The notes under the pieces are model-generated. The model saw only the letters and a program-made list of their open reading frames with translations, was not told the origin of the DNA and did not search any database. From Stutzerimonas stutzeri (GTDB taxonomy: Bacteria > Pseudomonadota > Gammaproteobacteria > Pseudomonadales > Pseudomonadaceae), in contig NZ_CP007441.1 of NCBI RefSeq assembly GCF_000590475.1, forward strand, positions 1,990,660 to 2,054,659: DNA of 64,000 nt, given 5' to 3'. How positions within the stretch are numbered: position 1 is the first letter of the stretch; the number at the start of each line of letters is the position of its first letter. Below are positions 36,965 to 45,276 of this stretch, one piece after another. The position numbers and the translations under genes are program-made.

Positions 36965-38965
36965 ATGTATCGACTGTTTCTTGCCGGATCGCTCTCGTTG
37001 GCAACCGGACCCGTGCTCGCGCAGACAAGTGAACCGCTTACGCTCGACCCCTTGGTGGTGAGTTCGCCGCGCGCAGAGTCCGACTGGTTTACCTTGCCGA
37101 TGGCGGTGTCCGCCGTGACGGCACAGGACCACCCGGGCGAACAGCTGCTCAGCCTCGACAGCTTGCTCGGGCCTGTGCCGGGCGCGCTTCCGCAGAGCCG
37201 CTATAACCTGGCTCAGGGCATGCGCTTGTCGATTCGCGGCTTCGGTTCCCGTTCCAGTTTTGGCGTTCGCGGCGTGCGGGTGCTGGTCGACGGGGTGCCC
37301 CTGACCATGCCTGACGGGCAGACTGAAATGGATGGTCTGGATACCTCGCTGGTGGAGCGAATCGAGGTGATTCGCGGCCCCTCGTCGACCATTTACGGCA
37401 ATGCCGCCGGTGGCGTCCTGGCGATTCAGACTCGGCAACCGGGCGACACGCCGCGCACTCAGGTCGAGGTGACCGGCGGCGAACTGGGCTATCGCCGCAT
37501 GCGCGCGGAAACCAGTGGCAGCGCCGGATCGCTGGGCGCCTTGCTGGCGGTCAACGCAACACAGCTCGACGGCTATCGCACCCACGGGACCGCAGAAACT
37601 AACCACCTCACCGGCAAGCTGCGTTGGCAAGGGGAGGGCGGGACGCTCGGGCTCACCCTGCATGCGATCGACAACCGGGCCGAGGATCCCGGTGGGCTGA
37701 CCCTGGACCAGGTCCGGGCAGATCGTTCCCAGGCGCGGCCGCAGAGTCTTCAGTTCGATTCAGACGAGACCGTTCAGCAGCAGCGCCTTTCGCTGGTCTG
37801 GGATGGCCAGGCCGCAGGCGACGATACCTACCAGTTGCGCAGTTATTACGGCCAGCGCGAGTTCAGCAACCGTCTCCCGTTGCAGGCCAACGGCCAGACA
37901 GCCTATGACCGCTGGTTCGCCGGGGTGGGCGCCCAGCGCACCTTCCACCGTGAGCTGGCAGGCTTACCCCATCAGTTAACCGTCGGGATGGACCTGGAAA
38001 GCCAGCGGGACGAGCGCTCCCGCAACGACAACCTGCCTGGCGGCATCACCGGTGCCCTGACTCAGCGCCAGCGCGAAACGGCGGACAGTCGGGGGGTATT
38101 TATCGAGGATCAGGTGAACCTGGGCGATGCCTGGTTGCTCACCGCAGGCGTGCGCTATGACAGCGTGCGGCTCGAGGCGAAGGACCGCTACTTGAGCGAC
38201 GGCGATGCCTCGGGCGAACGCAACCTGGACGACTGGAATTACAGCCTGGGCCTGAGCCGGCAACTGGACGCCCATCATGTGGCGTACGTGCGCTACGCGA
38301 CATCGTTCGAGACGCCGACGATCAACGAAATGGCCAACCCAACCGGGGGCGGCTTCAACCCATCGCTCGGCGCGGCGCAGTCGGTTAATCGCGAAATCGG
38401 CTTTAAGGGTGAACATCCCGGATTGCGCTACGAAGCGGTGCTTTACAGCATGCGCATCGAAGACGAGTTGATCCCGGAAGTCGACGGACGCACCTTCTAC
38501 ACCAACGCGGGTCGCTCTAGCCGCGACGGCATCGAGCTCAGCGGGGATTGGTTGCTGGGACGCTATTGGCGATTGACCGGGGCCTGGAGCTACAACCGTT
38601 ACAGTTTCGACCAGTTCCAGGGCTATGAGGGCAACCGCATCCCCGGGATTCCGAAGCAAAGCCTGTTTGCCGAAGTCAGCTATGACCGCGACGACTGGTA
38701 CGCACGAGTCAACGTCAATGCCTATGACCATCAATACGCGGACAATGCCAACCTCGACCGCGTTGCCGGCTATGCGGTAACCAACGCCCGCTTGGGCTGG
38801 CGGCTGGTGTGGGGCGATCAACGGTGGGAGCCTTACATCGGCATCGACAACCTGCTGGACCGCGACTACTACGACAACCTGCGCATCAACGATAACTTCG
38901 GTCGCTACTACGAGCCCGCCCCAGGCCGCACGATCTACGCTGGGGCGAAGCTGACGTTCGAATAA
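36965..38965 (+). CDS. pqqU: TonB-dependent receptor resembling the PQQ importer PqqU (YncD)
   Basis: A 666-residue outer-membrane receptor with a signal peptide (to about residue 20, ALAQ), a plug domain (RLSIRGFGSRSSFGVRGVRV, LVDGVPLTMPDGQ, VIRGPSSTIYGNAAGGVL) and a 22-strand barrel ending GRYYEPAPGRTIYAGAKLTFE-like with a terminal aromatic-rich strand. Several segments closely follow my recollection of E. coli YncD/PqqU: the plug GFGSRS-GVRG, the ADDPGGL-like AEDPGGL loop, SFETPTINE and the C-terminal GRYYEPxPGR. Its divergent position beside a PQQ enzyme supports PQQ uptake. Assignment to PQQ rather than a siderophore is therefore well supported but still inference. Confidence 0.85.
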   Translation: MYRLFLAGSLSLATGPVLAQTSEPLTLDPLVVSSPRAESDWFTLPMAVSAVTAQDHPGEQLLSLDSLLGPVPGALPQSRYNLAQGMRLSIRGFGSRSSFGVRGVRVLVDGVPLTMPDGQTEMDGLDTSLVERIEVIRGPSSTIYGNAAGGVLAIQTRQPGDTPRTQVEVTGGELGYRRMRAETSGSAGSLGALLAVNATQLDGYRTHGTAETNHLTGKLRWQGEGGTLGLTLHAIDNRAEDPGGLTLDQVRADRSQARPQSLQFDSDETVQQQRLSLVWDGQAAGDDTYQLRSYYGQREFSNRLPLQANGQTAYDRWFAGVGAQRTFHRELAGLPHQLTVGMDLESQRDERSRNDNLPGGITGALTQRQRETADSRGVFIEDQVNLGDAWLLTAGVRYDSVRLEAKDRYLSDGDASGERNLDDWNYSLGLSRQLDAHHVAYVRYATSFETPTINEMANPTGGGFNPSLGAAQSVNREIGFKGEHPGLRYEAVLYSMRIEDELIPEVDGRTFYTNAGRSSRDGIELSGDWLLGRYWRLTGAWSYNRYSFDQFQGYEGNRIPGIPKQSLFAEVSYDRDDWYARVNVNAYDHQYADNANLDRVAGYAVTNARLGWRLVWGDQRWEPYIGIDNLLDRDYYDNLRINDNFGRYYEPAPGRTIYAGAKLTFE

Positions 38966-39068
38966 CAATCTGAGGTTTTGGGCGATGCGCTGTGGTTTCG
39001 TGCGCAGCTTAGGCGGCACGCTTAGCCACGCATTAGGCTGTTAAACGTGAGCCGATTTCAGCCGGTGG

Positions 39069-39107
39069 AAAACAGACCCCTTATCTAGGTAGGACCTCGG
39101 TCTGTTT
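39069..39107. terminator. Bidirectional terminator-like hairpin between the receptor gene and the AraC gene
   Basis: AAACAGACC (39070-39078) pairs perfectly with GGTCTGTTT (39099-39107) around a 20-base loop that contains its own AGGT/ACCT pairing. The A-run before and T-run after make it plausible on both strands, and it sits between convergent genes. Confidence 0.55.
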
Positions 39108-39113
39108 GCCATC

Positions 39114-39992
39114 TCAAGCGCATCGTTCACTACGGGGCGAGCGACCGAAAAACGCTTTATAGGCGCGGCTGAATGCCGCCTCAGACTCATAACCCACCGC
39201 AAAGCCAACGTCGCCGATCCGGCTGTTCTGCGTGGCCAGCATGGTTTTGGCCAGCGTCAGCCGCCATTCGTTCTGATAGCGCAGGGGCGCTCGCCCGACC
39301 AGAGCGCTGAAGCGGTCACAGAAACTGGAGCGCGACATACCTGCCAGCTTTGCCAGCGCCTCGATGCGCCACTGTTGCCTGGGCTGTTCATGAATGGCCC
39401 TGAGCACACGGGCGATGCGGGCATCGGATAAACCGCCCAGCCACCCGGACGCGGCGCCTTGCTGAACCCAGGTGCGCAGCACGCGGATAACGGTGAGGTC
39501 AATCAATCGCGACACCATCAATGCACCGCCCGGTTGCACGTCGTGGGCTTCCAGCAGCATGAAATGCAACAAGCCTTCGGACCACGGCGCCGCGTCGGCC
39601 TGCTTGATATGAATCAGCCAGGGCAGGGCAAATAGCATGGCGCGAAAGCTGCCGGCATCGAACCAGAAACGGCAGATGGTGACTGTGGTGGGATCGCAAG
39701 CGGTGAGCTCCAATTTTTCCAGCGTGTGGGGCAGCAGGAAAATATCGCCGGGTTCCAGCAGCGTGGCGGGGTCGTCGTCGCGCTGAATCTGCAGCCGGCC
39801 GCTTTGCACCAGGCACACGTGGGCGCTGTTGCAGTCCAGCGCCAGAGGTTCGCCGGGTCCGAGGGAGGAGGAGTAAACGCGGTCACCGGTCAGGCGCATT
39901 TGCGCCAGTACCTGGGATAGCAGGTCGCCGGTGGCGATACCTTCTAGCTGCATTTCCGGAAGAATGGTCAAGTGTTCCGGTGAATTGGTCAT
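39114..39992 (-). CDS. AraC family transcriptional regulator with cupin_6-type sensor
   Basis: A 292-residue regulator. The N-terminal half is a cupin (VCLVQSGRLQI, LLEPGDIFLLPH). The C-terminal half has two AraC HTH motifs (WRIEALAKLAGMSRSSFCDRF and IGDVGFAVGYESEAAFSRAYK followed by FFGRSPRSER). It is divergent from a small membrane-protein gene starting 130 bases away, its most likely target, and convergent with the receptor gene. The effector is unknown. Confidence 0.92.
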   Translation of the reverse strand: MTNSPEHLTILPEMQLEGIATGDLLSQVLAQMRLTGDRVYSSSLGPGEPLALDCNSAHVCLVQSGRLQIQRDDDPATLLEPGDIFLLPHTLEKLELTACDPTTVTICRFWFDAGSFRAMLFALPWLIHIKQADAAPWSEGLLHFMLLEAHDVQPGGALMVSRLIDLTVIRVLRTWVQQGAASGWLGGLSDARIARVLRAIHEQPRQQWRIEALAKLAGMSRSSFCDRFSALVGRAPLRYQNEWRLTLAKTMLATQNSRIGDVGFAVGYESEAAFSRAYKAFFGRSPRSERCA

Positions 39993-40121
39993 GTAGAGCT
40001 GCCCGCGCTTTGACTAACGTAGGCCCCAAGCATAGCCCACTGCGGCGCTTGGTCAGAGCGCCCCAGCGCCGCCTTGGCAGCGAAGAACTATGCCAATCAT
40101 CCAATCAGAAGGAAATTCTCA

Positions 40122-40619
40122 ATGTTCGGAATATCTACCCTTGGCTGGGTGCATACGCTGGGTAGCCTGCCCGCCATTCCGCTAGCCGCTTATATGTTCG
40201 CGCGCCACGGACGCATCGTTCCCCGGTCCAAGCCCGGCCTGGCTTATCTGCTATTTATGCTGCTGGGCGCCGGCTCGGTGTTTCTGATCGCCAAGCAGCC
40301 GGTGAGCGATGCCATCGCTGTGCTCACCCTGGTGTTGCTGCTGGCCGGCTATGGAGTAGGGCGGATAGGTGTACTCGGCCGCGCAGGGGTGTACCTGGAA
40401 ACCATTTTGCTCAGCGCGACGGCGTTCTTTTTAATGCTGCCCATGGTCTCTGAGGTGCTGCGCCGTGTGCCGGATGGCCACCCCTTCGTTACCGACCTGC
40501 ATTCGCCGGTGCTGGTCGGTGCTCAGGTCAGCTTGTTGCTTGCTCTTGTCGTTGGTGTAACGGCGCAGGTGCTGTACTTGCGCAGGCAAGCCGCGCCGCT
40601 GCGTGCCGAGGCTCGCTGA
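40122..40619 (+). CDS. Hypothetical multi-pass membrane protein, possibly DUF2306-like
   Basis: A 165-residue protein with five hydrophobic segments. The N-terminus (GWVHTLGSLPAIPLAAYMFA, then RHGRIVPRSKPGLAYLLFML) recalls the DUF2306 pattern of a His in the first helix followed by a basic loop, but I am not certain. The ATG at 40122 follows AAGGA and is better than an earlier in-frame ATG. It is divergent from the AraC regulator and probably controlled by it. AraC/membrane-protein pairs of this layout are common, but no function is assigned. Confidence 0.7.
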   Translation: MFGISTLGWVHTLGSLPAIPLAAYMFARHGRIVPRSKPGLAYLLFMLLGAGSVFLIAKQPVSDAIAVLTLVLLLAGYGVGRIGVLGRAGVYLETILLSATAFFLMLPMVSEVLRRVPDGHPFVTDLHSPVLVGAQVSLLLALVVGVTAQVLYLRRQAAPLRAEAR

Positions 40620-40860
40620 TAAGATTGGGCAATACTCAGATCCGACATCGCGAACTGCCTAGCTAAGGGGGGCGGGCTGTAGTTGCGCCACGCAGTTGCA
40701 CCTTGGTAGAGGCCCGACAATCAATTCGATTGGCCGAAGGCTCCCGTACTGCTCCGGCTTATGGCACTTCTAGTATCGAAGAGGGTTTACCGCTGTCCGT
40801 ATGGGCTCAATCAAGAGTTTGCAGCTGCACTGCTTGATGGCCCTCTGCGCGGCACCGGAT

Positions 40861-40900
40861 GGGATGGGATGGGATGGGATGGGATGGGATGGGATGGGAT
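40861..40900 (+). repeat. (GGGAT)8 pentanucleotide tandem repeat, potential G-quadruplex
   Basis: Eight perfect head-to-tail GGGAT units, flanked by a partial unit GGAT before and GGGG after. Nine G-tracts of three or more on the plus strand with two-base AT loops satisfy the simple G-quadruplex rule several times over. Short perfect arrays like this are prone to slippage, so copy number may vary among strains. Confidence 0.95.
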
Positions 40901-41110
40901 GGGGACGATGAAGTACGGATAGTCGAGTTAGCAAATGGAGGATGCTCGTCGCTACTTTGTTTCAGCCTGAACGGGTAGCGCTCGACGCGCGGGTGCCGCC
41001 GTTGATACGGAGCTGGCTACAAGCCTGCTTGGAGCGTGGGTAACTATCACCAACGCAATAAGTCAGACGCGCGGCCAAGGGCGGTTATGGGTCGAAAGCC
41101 GTCTGATATG

Positions 41111-41140
41111 AATGGCAGCTTCTGGCCCGGTAGCGGCCCT
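41111..41140 (+). repeat. Copy of the dispersed GGCAGCTTCTGGCCCGGTAGC motif
   Basis: AATGGCAGCTTCTGGCCCGG followed by TAGCGGCCC is a recognisable relative of the motifs at 3000, 17627, 21041 and 57330. It lies just downstream of the Aer-like gene. Confidence 0.4.
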
Positions 41141-41223
41141 ACGTCAGCGGACTCTTCAGCCGACTACAACTGAGCCGAGCACGTTGAGCGCATTCACGCC
41201 GCTTCCATCACCCAGCATTGTAA

Positions 41224-42789
41224 TCAGCGGTTGAAGCGCTCGACCAGAGCGCGCAGTCCGCGAGCGGCGCCCTCCAGCTCTCGCCCACGCTGCATCGTCA
41301 AATCAGCCTTACTGACGTTTCTGTCGGTCGTGACCGCAATGCTGGTGACCTGACGCGCGATGTCTTCAGCCACATGCGCCTGTTCATCCGCCGCGGCGGC
41401 CATCTGTTGGCTCATGCCGGTGATTCGATTGACAGCGTCACGGATACCTTGCAGCGCCTGCTGTGCCTCTATGACCTGGGTGAGGCCCAGCGCCGCTTCC
41501 TTGTCGCCAACCTTGGAAATCGTGACGGCTTCATCAGCTTTGCTGGTCAGTGATTGGATGATGGCCTGGATCTGCTGCGTCGAGTCGCGAGTCTTACTGG
41601 CCAGAGCACGTACTTCATCCGCCACGACGGCGAAGCCTCTGCCTTGCTCACCGGCACGCGCCGCCTCGATGGCAGCGTTTAGCGCGAGTAGGTTGGTCTG
41701 TTCGGCGATACTCTGAATCATCCCGGCGGCGGACATGATCTGCTGGGTTTCACCCGCGAGCTCGTTCACTGAGTTGCCAATATTGCTAACAGTGTTGGCG
41801 AGCAACTCCATTGCCTTGCGTGAACTGGCCGCGACCTTGTCGCCTTCACCTGCAAGGCTATTCGCAGATCTCGCCTCAACCGCGGTCTGCTGCACATGGC
41901 TGGCTACTTCAGTGATCGACGCGGTCATTTGAGTGACGGCTGTAGCGGTCATTTCGGTTTCGCCGCGCTGCTGGCGAAGGTCGTATTCGGTCTGACTGGC
42001 AAGCAGCGAGGTTTCGGCCGATGCGCTCTCCACCTGACCGGCAAGATCGGACAGTCGCGTCAGTGCCGTGCGCAGACGTGCGTCCTCGCTGATAAGCGCC
42101 ATCTCAATCCGCGCAGCATTACCGTGTTGCTGTGTGTATGTGAGCGCAACGACCGGATCGGTAAAAGCCTCCGGGACGCGTTGGAGTATCCGCTCCAACT
42201 GACGCTCGGCAGCCGCCTGGCAGCTCAAGCCCAGGGCGAAGAAGAGCCCCAGCGTGACGATGACTTCTATTGCAGGCGGTAACCAGAAAATACCGCCCGC
42301 AGCCAACGCCGCCGCGCCCATGGGCAGCATGAATGCTCGGGCCCAACCCTTGGCCCGTCGGCCAATGGATACCGCTGGCTGGCCAGCACGCAGTCGCCCG
42401 TACAGGGCCGCAGCTTGCGCCACTTGCTCAGCAGTCGGCTTGAACCGAACCGACTCGAATCCGGTCAGCTTGCCGTCATCAAGGATCGGTGTGACGTAGG
42501 CGCTGACCCAATAGAAGTCGCCGTTCTTGCACCGATTCTTGACCACGCCCATCCAGCTCTTGCCGGCTTTCAGATAGCCCCACATTGCCCCGAATACAGC
42601 AGGTGGCATGTCCGGGTGGCGAACCAGGTTATGATCGCTGCCGATCAGCTCGGCGCGTGAATAGCCACTGATTGCAACGAACTCATCGTTGCAATAGAGG
42701 ATTTTCCCCTGCGTATCGGTTGCAGAGATCAGCCGCTGATTGGCCGGAAAGCTTCGCTCGGTGTTGCTGACCGGGCCGTTGTTTCGCAT
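41224..42789 (-). CDS. aer: Aer-type chemoreceptor (PAS plus MCP signalling domain)
   Basis: A 521-residue receptor. An N-terminal PAS domain (LISATDTQGKILYCNDEFVA, SGYSRAELIGSDHNLVRHPD, NGDFYWVSAYVTP) resembles the FAD-binding PAS of Aer. A short hydrophobic hairpin follows (about residues 165-205, AAALAAGGIFWLPP and IEVIVTLGLFFALG), then the MCP signalling domain with the highly conserved tip IAEQTNLLALNAAIEAARAGEQGRGFAVVADEVR. Ligand-binding periplasmic domain is absent, so it senses internal redox or oxygen. ATG follows GAGGATC. The length of 521 residues is usual for Pseudomonas Aer. Confidence 0.92.
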   Translation of the reverse strand: MRNNGPVSNTERSFPANQRLISATDTQGKILYCNDEFVAISGYSRAELIGSDHNLVRHPDMPPAVFGAMWGYLKAGKSWMGVVKNRCKNGDFYWVSAYVTPILDDGKLTGFESVRFKPTAEQVAQAAALYGRLRAGQPAVSIGRRAKGWARAFMLPMGAAALAAGGIFWLPPAIEVIVTLGLFFALGLSCQAAAERQLERILQRVPEAFTDPVVALTYTQQHGNAARIEMALISEDARLRTALTRLSDLAGQVESASAETSLLASQTEYDLRQQRGETEMTATAVTQMTASITEVASHVQQTAVEARSANSLAGEGDKVAASSRKAMELLANTVSNIGNSVNELAGETQQIMSAAGMIQSIAEQTNLLALNAAIEAARAGEQGRGFAVVADEVRALASKTRDSTQQIQAIIQSLTSKADEAVTISKVGDKEAALGLTQVIEAQQALQGIRDAVNRITGMSQQMAAAADEQAHVAEDIARQVTSIAVTTDRNVSKADLTMQRGRELEGAARGLRALVERFNR

Positions 42790-43087
42790 CGTCTGATCCT
42801 CATGACATGTTGTGGCGACTCGGCACTGCAAGTGATTACGAATCGATGAATGAAGCCAAACTGGCTAAGGTTTTTTTGGCTATCAACCGCGTCAGCCCAA
42901 CGAGACAGCTCGATATCGCCTGCGTAAGTTCGTTGGGCAGCAGCGCGTTACAAAAAAACAAAGAGCCACTAGTCGGATTGGGTGATGGCAATTGGCCTTG
43001 GTGCGATAGACTGGCGGCGTTCATCAGCTCCCTGCTGATGAATCGGCAAGGATGCCATTTGATCCGCAATGTTCATTTGGGGCGCCT

Positions 43088-43384
43088 ATGCACCGTAAAT
43101 TGAGCTTGGTCATGGTGGGTTGGCTGGTTGTGATGGGTTCTCCATTCGCCAATGCCGGCGAGGCCAAAGGTCAGATGTCGATCTCGATTTCGATCCAGCC
43201 AGGCTGTGAGGTATCGAGCCGTGCCAATGCCGGCCTGTACCAGGTCGAGCACCGAAATTGCACTGGCGTGGCCGCCTACAAAGTGAATGCAGGCCAGGAT
43301 CAGCTTCGTCTCGGCGCTTTGATGCGCACCTCAGTCTCCCAGGCTCAGAAAACAGCACCGCAAATCGTTACCGTGTATTGGTGA
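43088..43384 (+). CDS. Short SCPU (spore coat U)-like secreted protein
   Basis: A 98-residue protein with a signal peptide (LVMVGWLVVMGSPFANA-G). The mature part of about 75 residues begins GQMSISISIQPGCEVS, just as the Csu pilins begin (GQMNVQITIGSGCTVS in the next gene), has a second Cys and VNAGQ, and ends PQIVTVYW, like the pilin ending VQVTVAW. The middle third of the normal SCPU domain is missing. It may be an internally deleted pilin relic or a short pilus-associated subunit. It lies 250 bases ahead of the csu operon on the same strand. Confidence 0.7.
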   Translation: MHRKLSLVMVGWLVVMGSPFANAGEAKGQMSISISIQPGCEVSSRANAGLYQVEHRNCTGVAAYKVNAGQDQLRLGALMRTSVSQAQKTAPQIVTVYW

Positions 43385-43425
43385 TATTCGCGCCCTGCCA
43401 CTTCGTTCCCGAAAAACTCATCTCG

Positions 43426-43528
43426 TCCCCTAGCCCGTTGTGGCTGCATTTTATGGATACTCGACGGGAAACAATATCGGTAAGACCCTGACGTGGTTCT
43501 AGGGGACGATCCCTTCGCTCGTAGGGGA
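43426..43528. promoter_or_regulatory. Repeated CTAGGGGA motif upstream of the csu operon
   Basis: CTAGGGGA at 43499-43506 is followed 22 bases later by GTAGGGGA at 43521-43528, a direct repeat on the same DNA face. The inverse form TCCCCTAG lies at 43426-43433. The tetramer CTAG is normally rare in such genomes. The same 8-mer occurs as a perfect inverted pair downstream of csuE and ahead of the chemosensory operon. It is a candidate binding site for the pilus regulator. Confidence 0.5.
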
Positions 43529-43633
43529 GCCCCCGATTTTTCCCTTTGCCTTCTCAATGAATAATTCACTCCAAGCGAACAACCTCGGCGGCGCTTACTA
43601 AGAAGCCTGCCGGCACCACTTGGAGAGAAGGAA

Positions 43634-44173
43634 ATGTCCCGTAAGATCGTCGCTGGCGTCATGCTCGTAACTGCATCCCTGGTCGCCGGATCTGCTCTGG
43701 CAGCAGGCGAGTTGCAAGGCCAGATGAACGTGCAGATCACTATCGGCAGCGGCTGCACCGTTAGCAACGGCAGCAATGATGGCAGTCTCAACACGTTCGG
43801 CAGCATGACGTTCGGCGAATACGCCAGCCTGGATAACGTCATCGATGGCCGCTCGGTCGGCGCTGGCGGTGGCAGCTCCTTCGGTCTCAAGTGCAGCCAG
43901 GGCACCGCTTACAACGTAGCGTTGGATTCCGGTCAGAACGCCAGCGGCACTGAGCGCCGCATGGGCAATGCTGGTGAGTACGTCAGCTATCAGCTGTACC
44001 AGGACGCCGGTCGCTCGCAGGCTTGGGGTAACGGCAGCAATGGCGGGACCATGTTGGCTGGCGTAGGCACCGGCAATAACGAAGAGCTGGTCGTATATGG
44101 TCGCGTTCCGGCCCAGGCTACGCCGGCTGCTGGCACCTACGCAGACACCGTGCAGGTCACCGTCGCCTGGTAA
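43634..44173 (+). CDS. csuA/B: Csu-type major pilin (SCPU domain), CsuA/B-like
   Basis: A 179-residue secreted subunit with a signal peptide (cleavage near ALAAG). The SCPU domain shows the two disulfide cysteines (GSGCTVSNG and LKCSQGTAYNVALDSGQN), SMTFGEYASLDNVIDG and the C-terminal donor-groove strand YADTVQVTVAW. It forms the shaft of archaic chaperone-usher pili, which mediate attachment to abiotic surfaces and biofilm formation. GGAGAGAAGG precedes the ATG. It is the first gene of the six-gene operon; a repeated CTAGGGGA element lies about 110-130 bases upstream. Confidence 0.93.
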   Translation: MSRKIVAGVMLVTASLVAGSALAAGELQGQMNVQITIGSGCTVSNGSNDGSLNTFGSMTFGEYASLDNVIDGRSVGAGGGSSFGLKCSQGTAYNVALDSGQNASGTERRMGNAGEYVSYQLYQDAGRSQAWGNGSNGGTMLAGVGTGNNEELVVYGRVPAQATPAAGTYADTVQVTVAW

Positions 44174-44199
44174 GCCCAGGTCGTCGGAGCTTTCCAATC

Positions 44200-44715
44200 A
44201 TGGCCTTCATAGTCCGGGGTGCTCTGGCGATCTTGCTGCTATTGGCCGAGGGCCATGCAGCGATCGCCGCCAGCAAGACCGCGACCGTCGGCATCCGGGC
44301 CGAACTTCTCCCGGCATGCACTGCCGGCAGTGCGCAGGCAGGTGGGACCACCTTCGGTACGTTGGATTTCGGCACTCACGTCTCGCTGGATAACGTCATC
44401 ACGGTTGTTGGCCAGGCTGGCGCAGGCGCCTTGAGGGTCAACTGCCTGACCGAGACGCCTTATCGCGTCCTGATCAGCGGAGGTAATAGCGGTTCGACAA
44501 ACGACCGTGTCATGTCCGGTGCTGGTTCTGCGACGCTGCGTTACAACCTCTATACCGACGCCAATTTCAATGTCCTGTGGGATGACAGTACCGGTGTCAG
44601 CGGCTTGGGCAACGGTCAGGATCAGTGGCTTCCCGTTTATGGCCGCATGCCCGCGCAGCCCATTTCCCAGACGGGGCTGTATAGCGACACGCTGACCGTT
44701 ACAGTGAGTTGGTGA
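44200..44715 (+). CDS. csuA: Csu pilus minor subunit (SCPU domain), CsuA-like
   Basis: A 171-residue SCPU-domain subunit with a signal peptide (LLLLAEGHAAIAA). It shows LPACTAGSAQAGGTTFGTLDFG, VNCLTETPYRVLISGGNSG and the terminal strand YSDTLTVTVSW. It is 26 bases after the major pilin gene. By order it corresponds to CsuA of Acinetobacter or CupE2 of Pseudomonas aeruginosa, a minor subunit near the pilus tip. Confidence 0.9.
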   Translation: MAFIVRGALAILLLLAEGHAAIAASKTATVGIRAELLPACTAGSAQAGGTTFGTLDFGTHVSLDNVITVVGQAGAGALRVNCLTETPYRVLISGGNSGSTNDRVMSGAGSATLRYNLYTDANFNVLWDDSTGVSGLGNGQDQWLPVYGRMPAQPISQTGLYSDTLTVTVSW

Positions 44716-45272
44716 TGATGCTTATACGCAGACATCCACTCAACGCCTGGTTGATTGTCGCGCTGATGGCTATGGGGCCGCTCGCGCTCGCGGATACCGG
44801 CACCAACGAGCAATCCACCAGCCAGAGTTTCCAGATCAGCGCGCGCGTCGAGCCCGGTTGCATCCTCGGCGGTGGCGCGGCGGACACGACTAACTTTGGC
44901 ACGATCGATTTCGGACGCCTTGGTCAACTCGCCGCGGATATCAAGGTTGCCAGCTCATCGGGGAATGGATCGGTCATGCTGCAGTGCACGCCAGATACGC
45001 CCATCACGATAGCAATCGATGCCGGTCTGCATGGCAGTGGCGGTACCCGATACCTGGCCAAGGGCAACGAAACCTTGCGCTACCAGCTTTACCAGGACGA
45101 AGCCTTCTCCGTCGTGTGGGGCGATAACCGGGGCACGGGCACCGCATTGAGCATGACCTTCCCCTCGACTGGGGTTCAGACACTGCCCATCTACGCCCGA
45201 CTGTTCCGCGAGACCACTCTGCCATCGGCCGGCATCTACACCGATGTCGTGACCGTCACTGTGACTTATTGA
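44715..45272 (+). CDS. csuB: Csu pilus minor subunit (SCPU domain), CsuB-like
   Basis: A 185-residue SCPU-domain subunit; the start ATG lies in a TGATG overlap with the csuA stop (the next codon is also ATG). The signal peptide ends MGPLALA-D. Conserved features are VEPGCILGGGAADTTNFGTIDFG, LQCTPDTPITIAIDAGLHG and YTDVVTVTVTY. It corresponds in order to CsuB/CupE3. Minor subunits of this kind link the tip adhesin to the shaft. Confidence 0.9.
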   Translation: MMLIRRHPLNAWLIVALMAMGPLALADTGTNEQSTSQSFQISARVEPGCILGGGAADTTNFGTIDFGRLGQLAADIKVASSSGNGSVMLQCTPDTPITIAIDAGLHGSGGTRYLAKGNETLRYQLYQDEAFSVVWGDNRGTGTALSMTFPSTGVQTLPIYARLFRETTLPSAGIYTDVVTVTVTY

Positions 45273-45276
45273 CCAG

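Larger units (their letters stand above)
40620..41223. other. 604-base intergenic region with a pentamer repeat
   Basis: Lies between two convergent genes (the small membrane protein and the Aer-like receptor). It contains the GGGAT array (separate entry) and a copy of the dispersed motif (TGGCAGCTTCTGGCCCGGTA at 41113-41132). No coding stretch of reasonable codon use was seen, and no clear terminator. Confidence 0.5.

Noticed and set aside
37976..39019. Long minus-strand open frame (347 codons) across the TonB receptor gene
   Set aside because: It mirrors the receptor gene; its content follows from the receptor's codon bias, and the receptor has unmistakable plug and barrel motifs.
40861..40900. 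CRISPR array or origin iterons
   Set aside because: The units are five bases long with no spacers and no neighbouring cas, dnaA or rep gene; it is a simple pentamer microsatellite.
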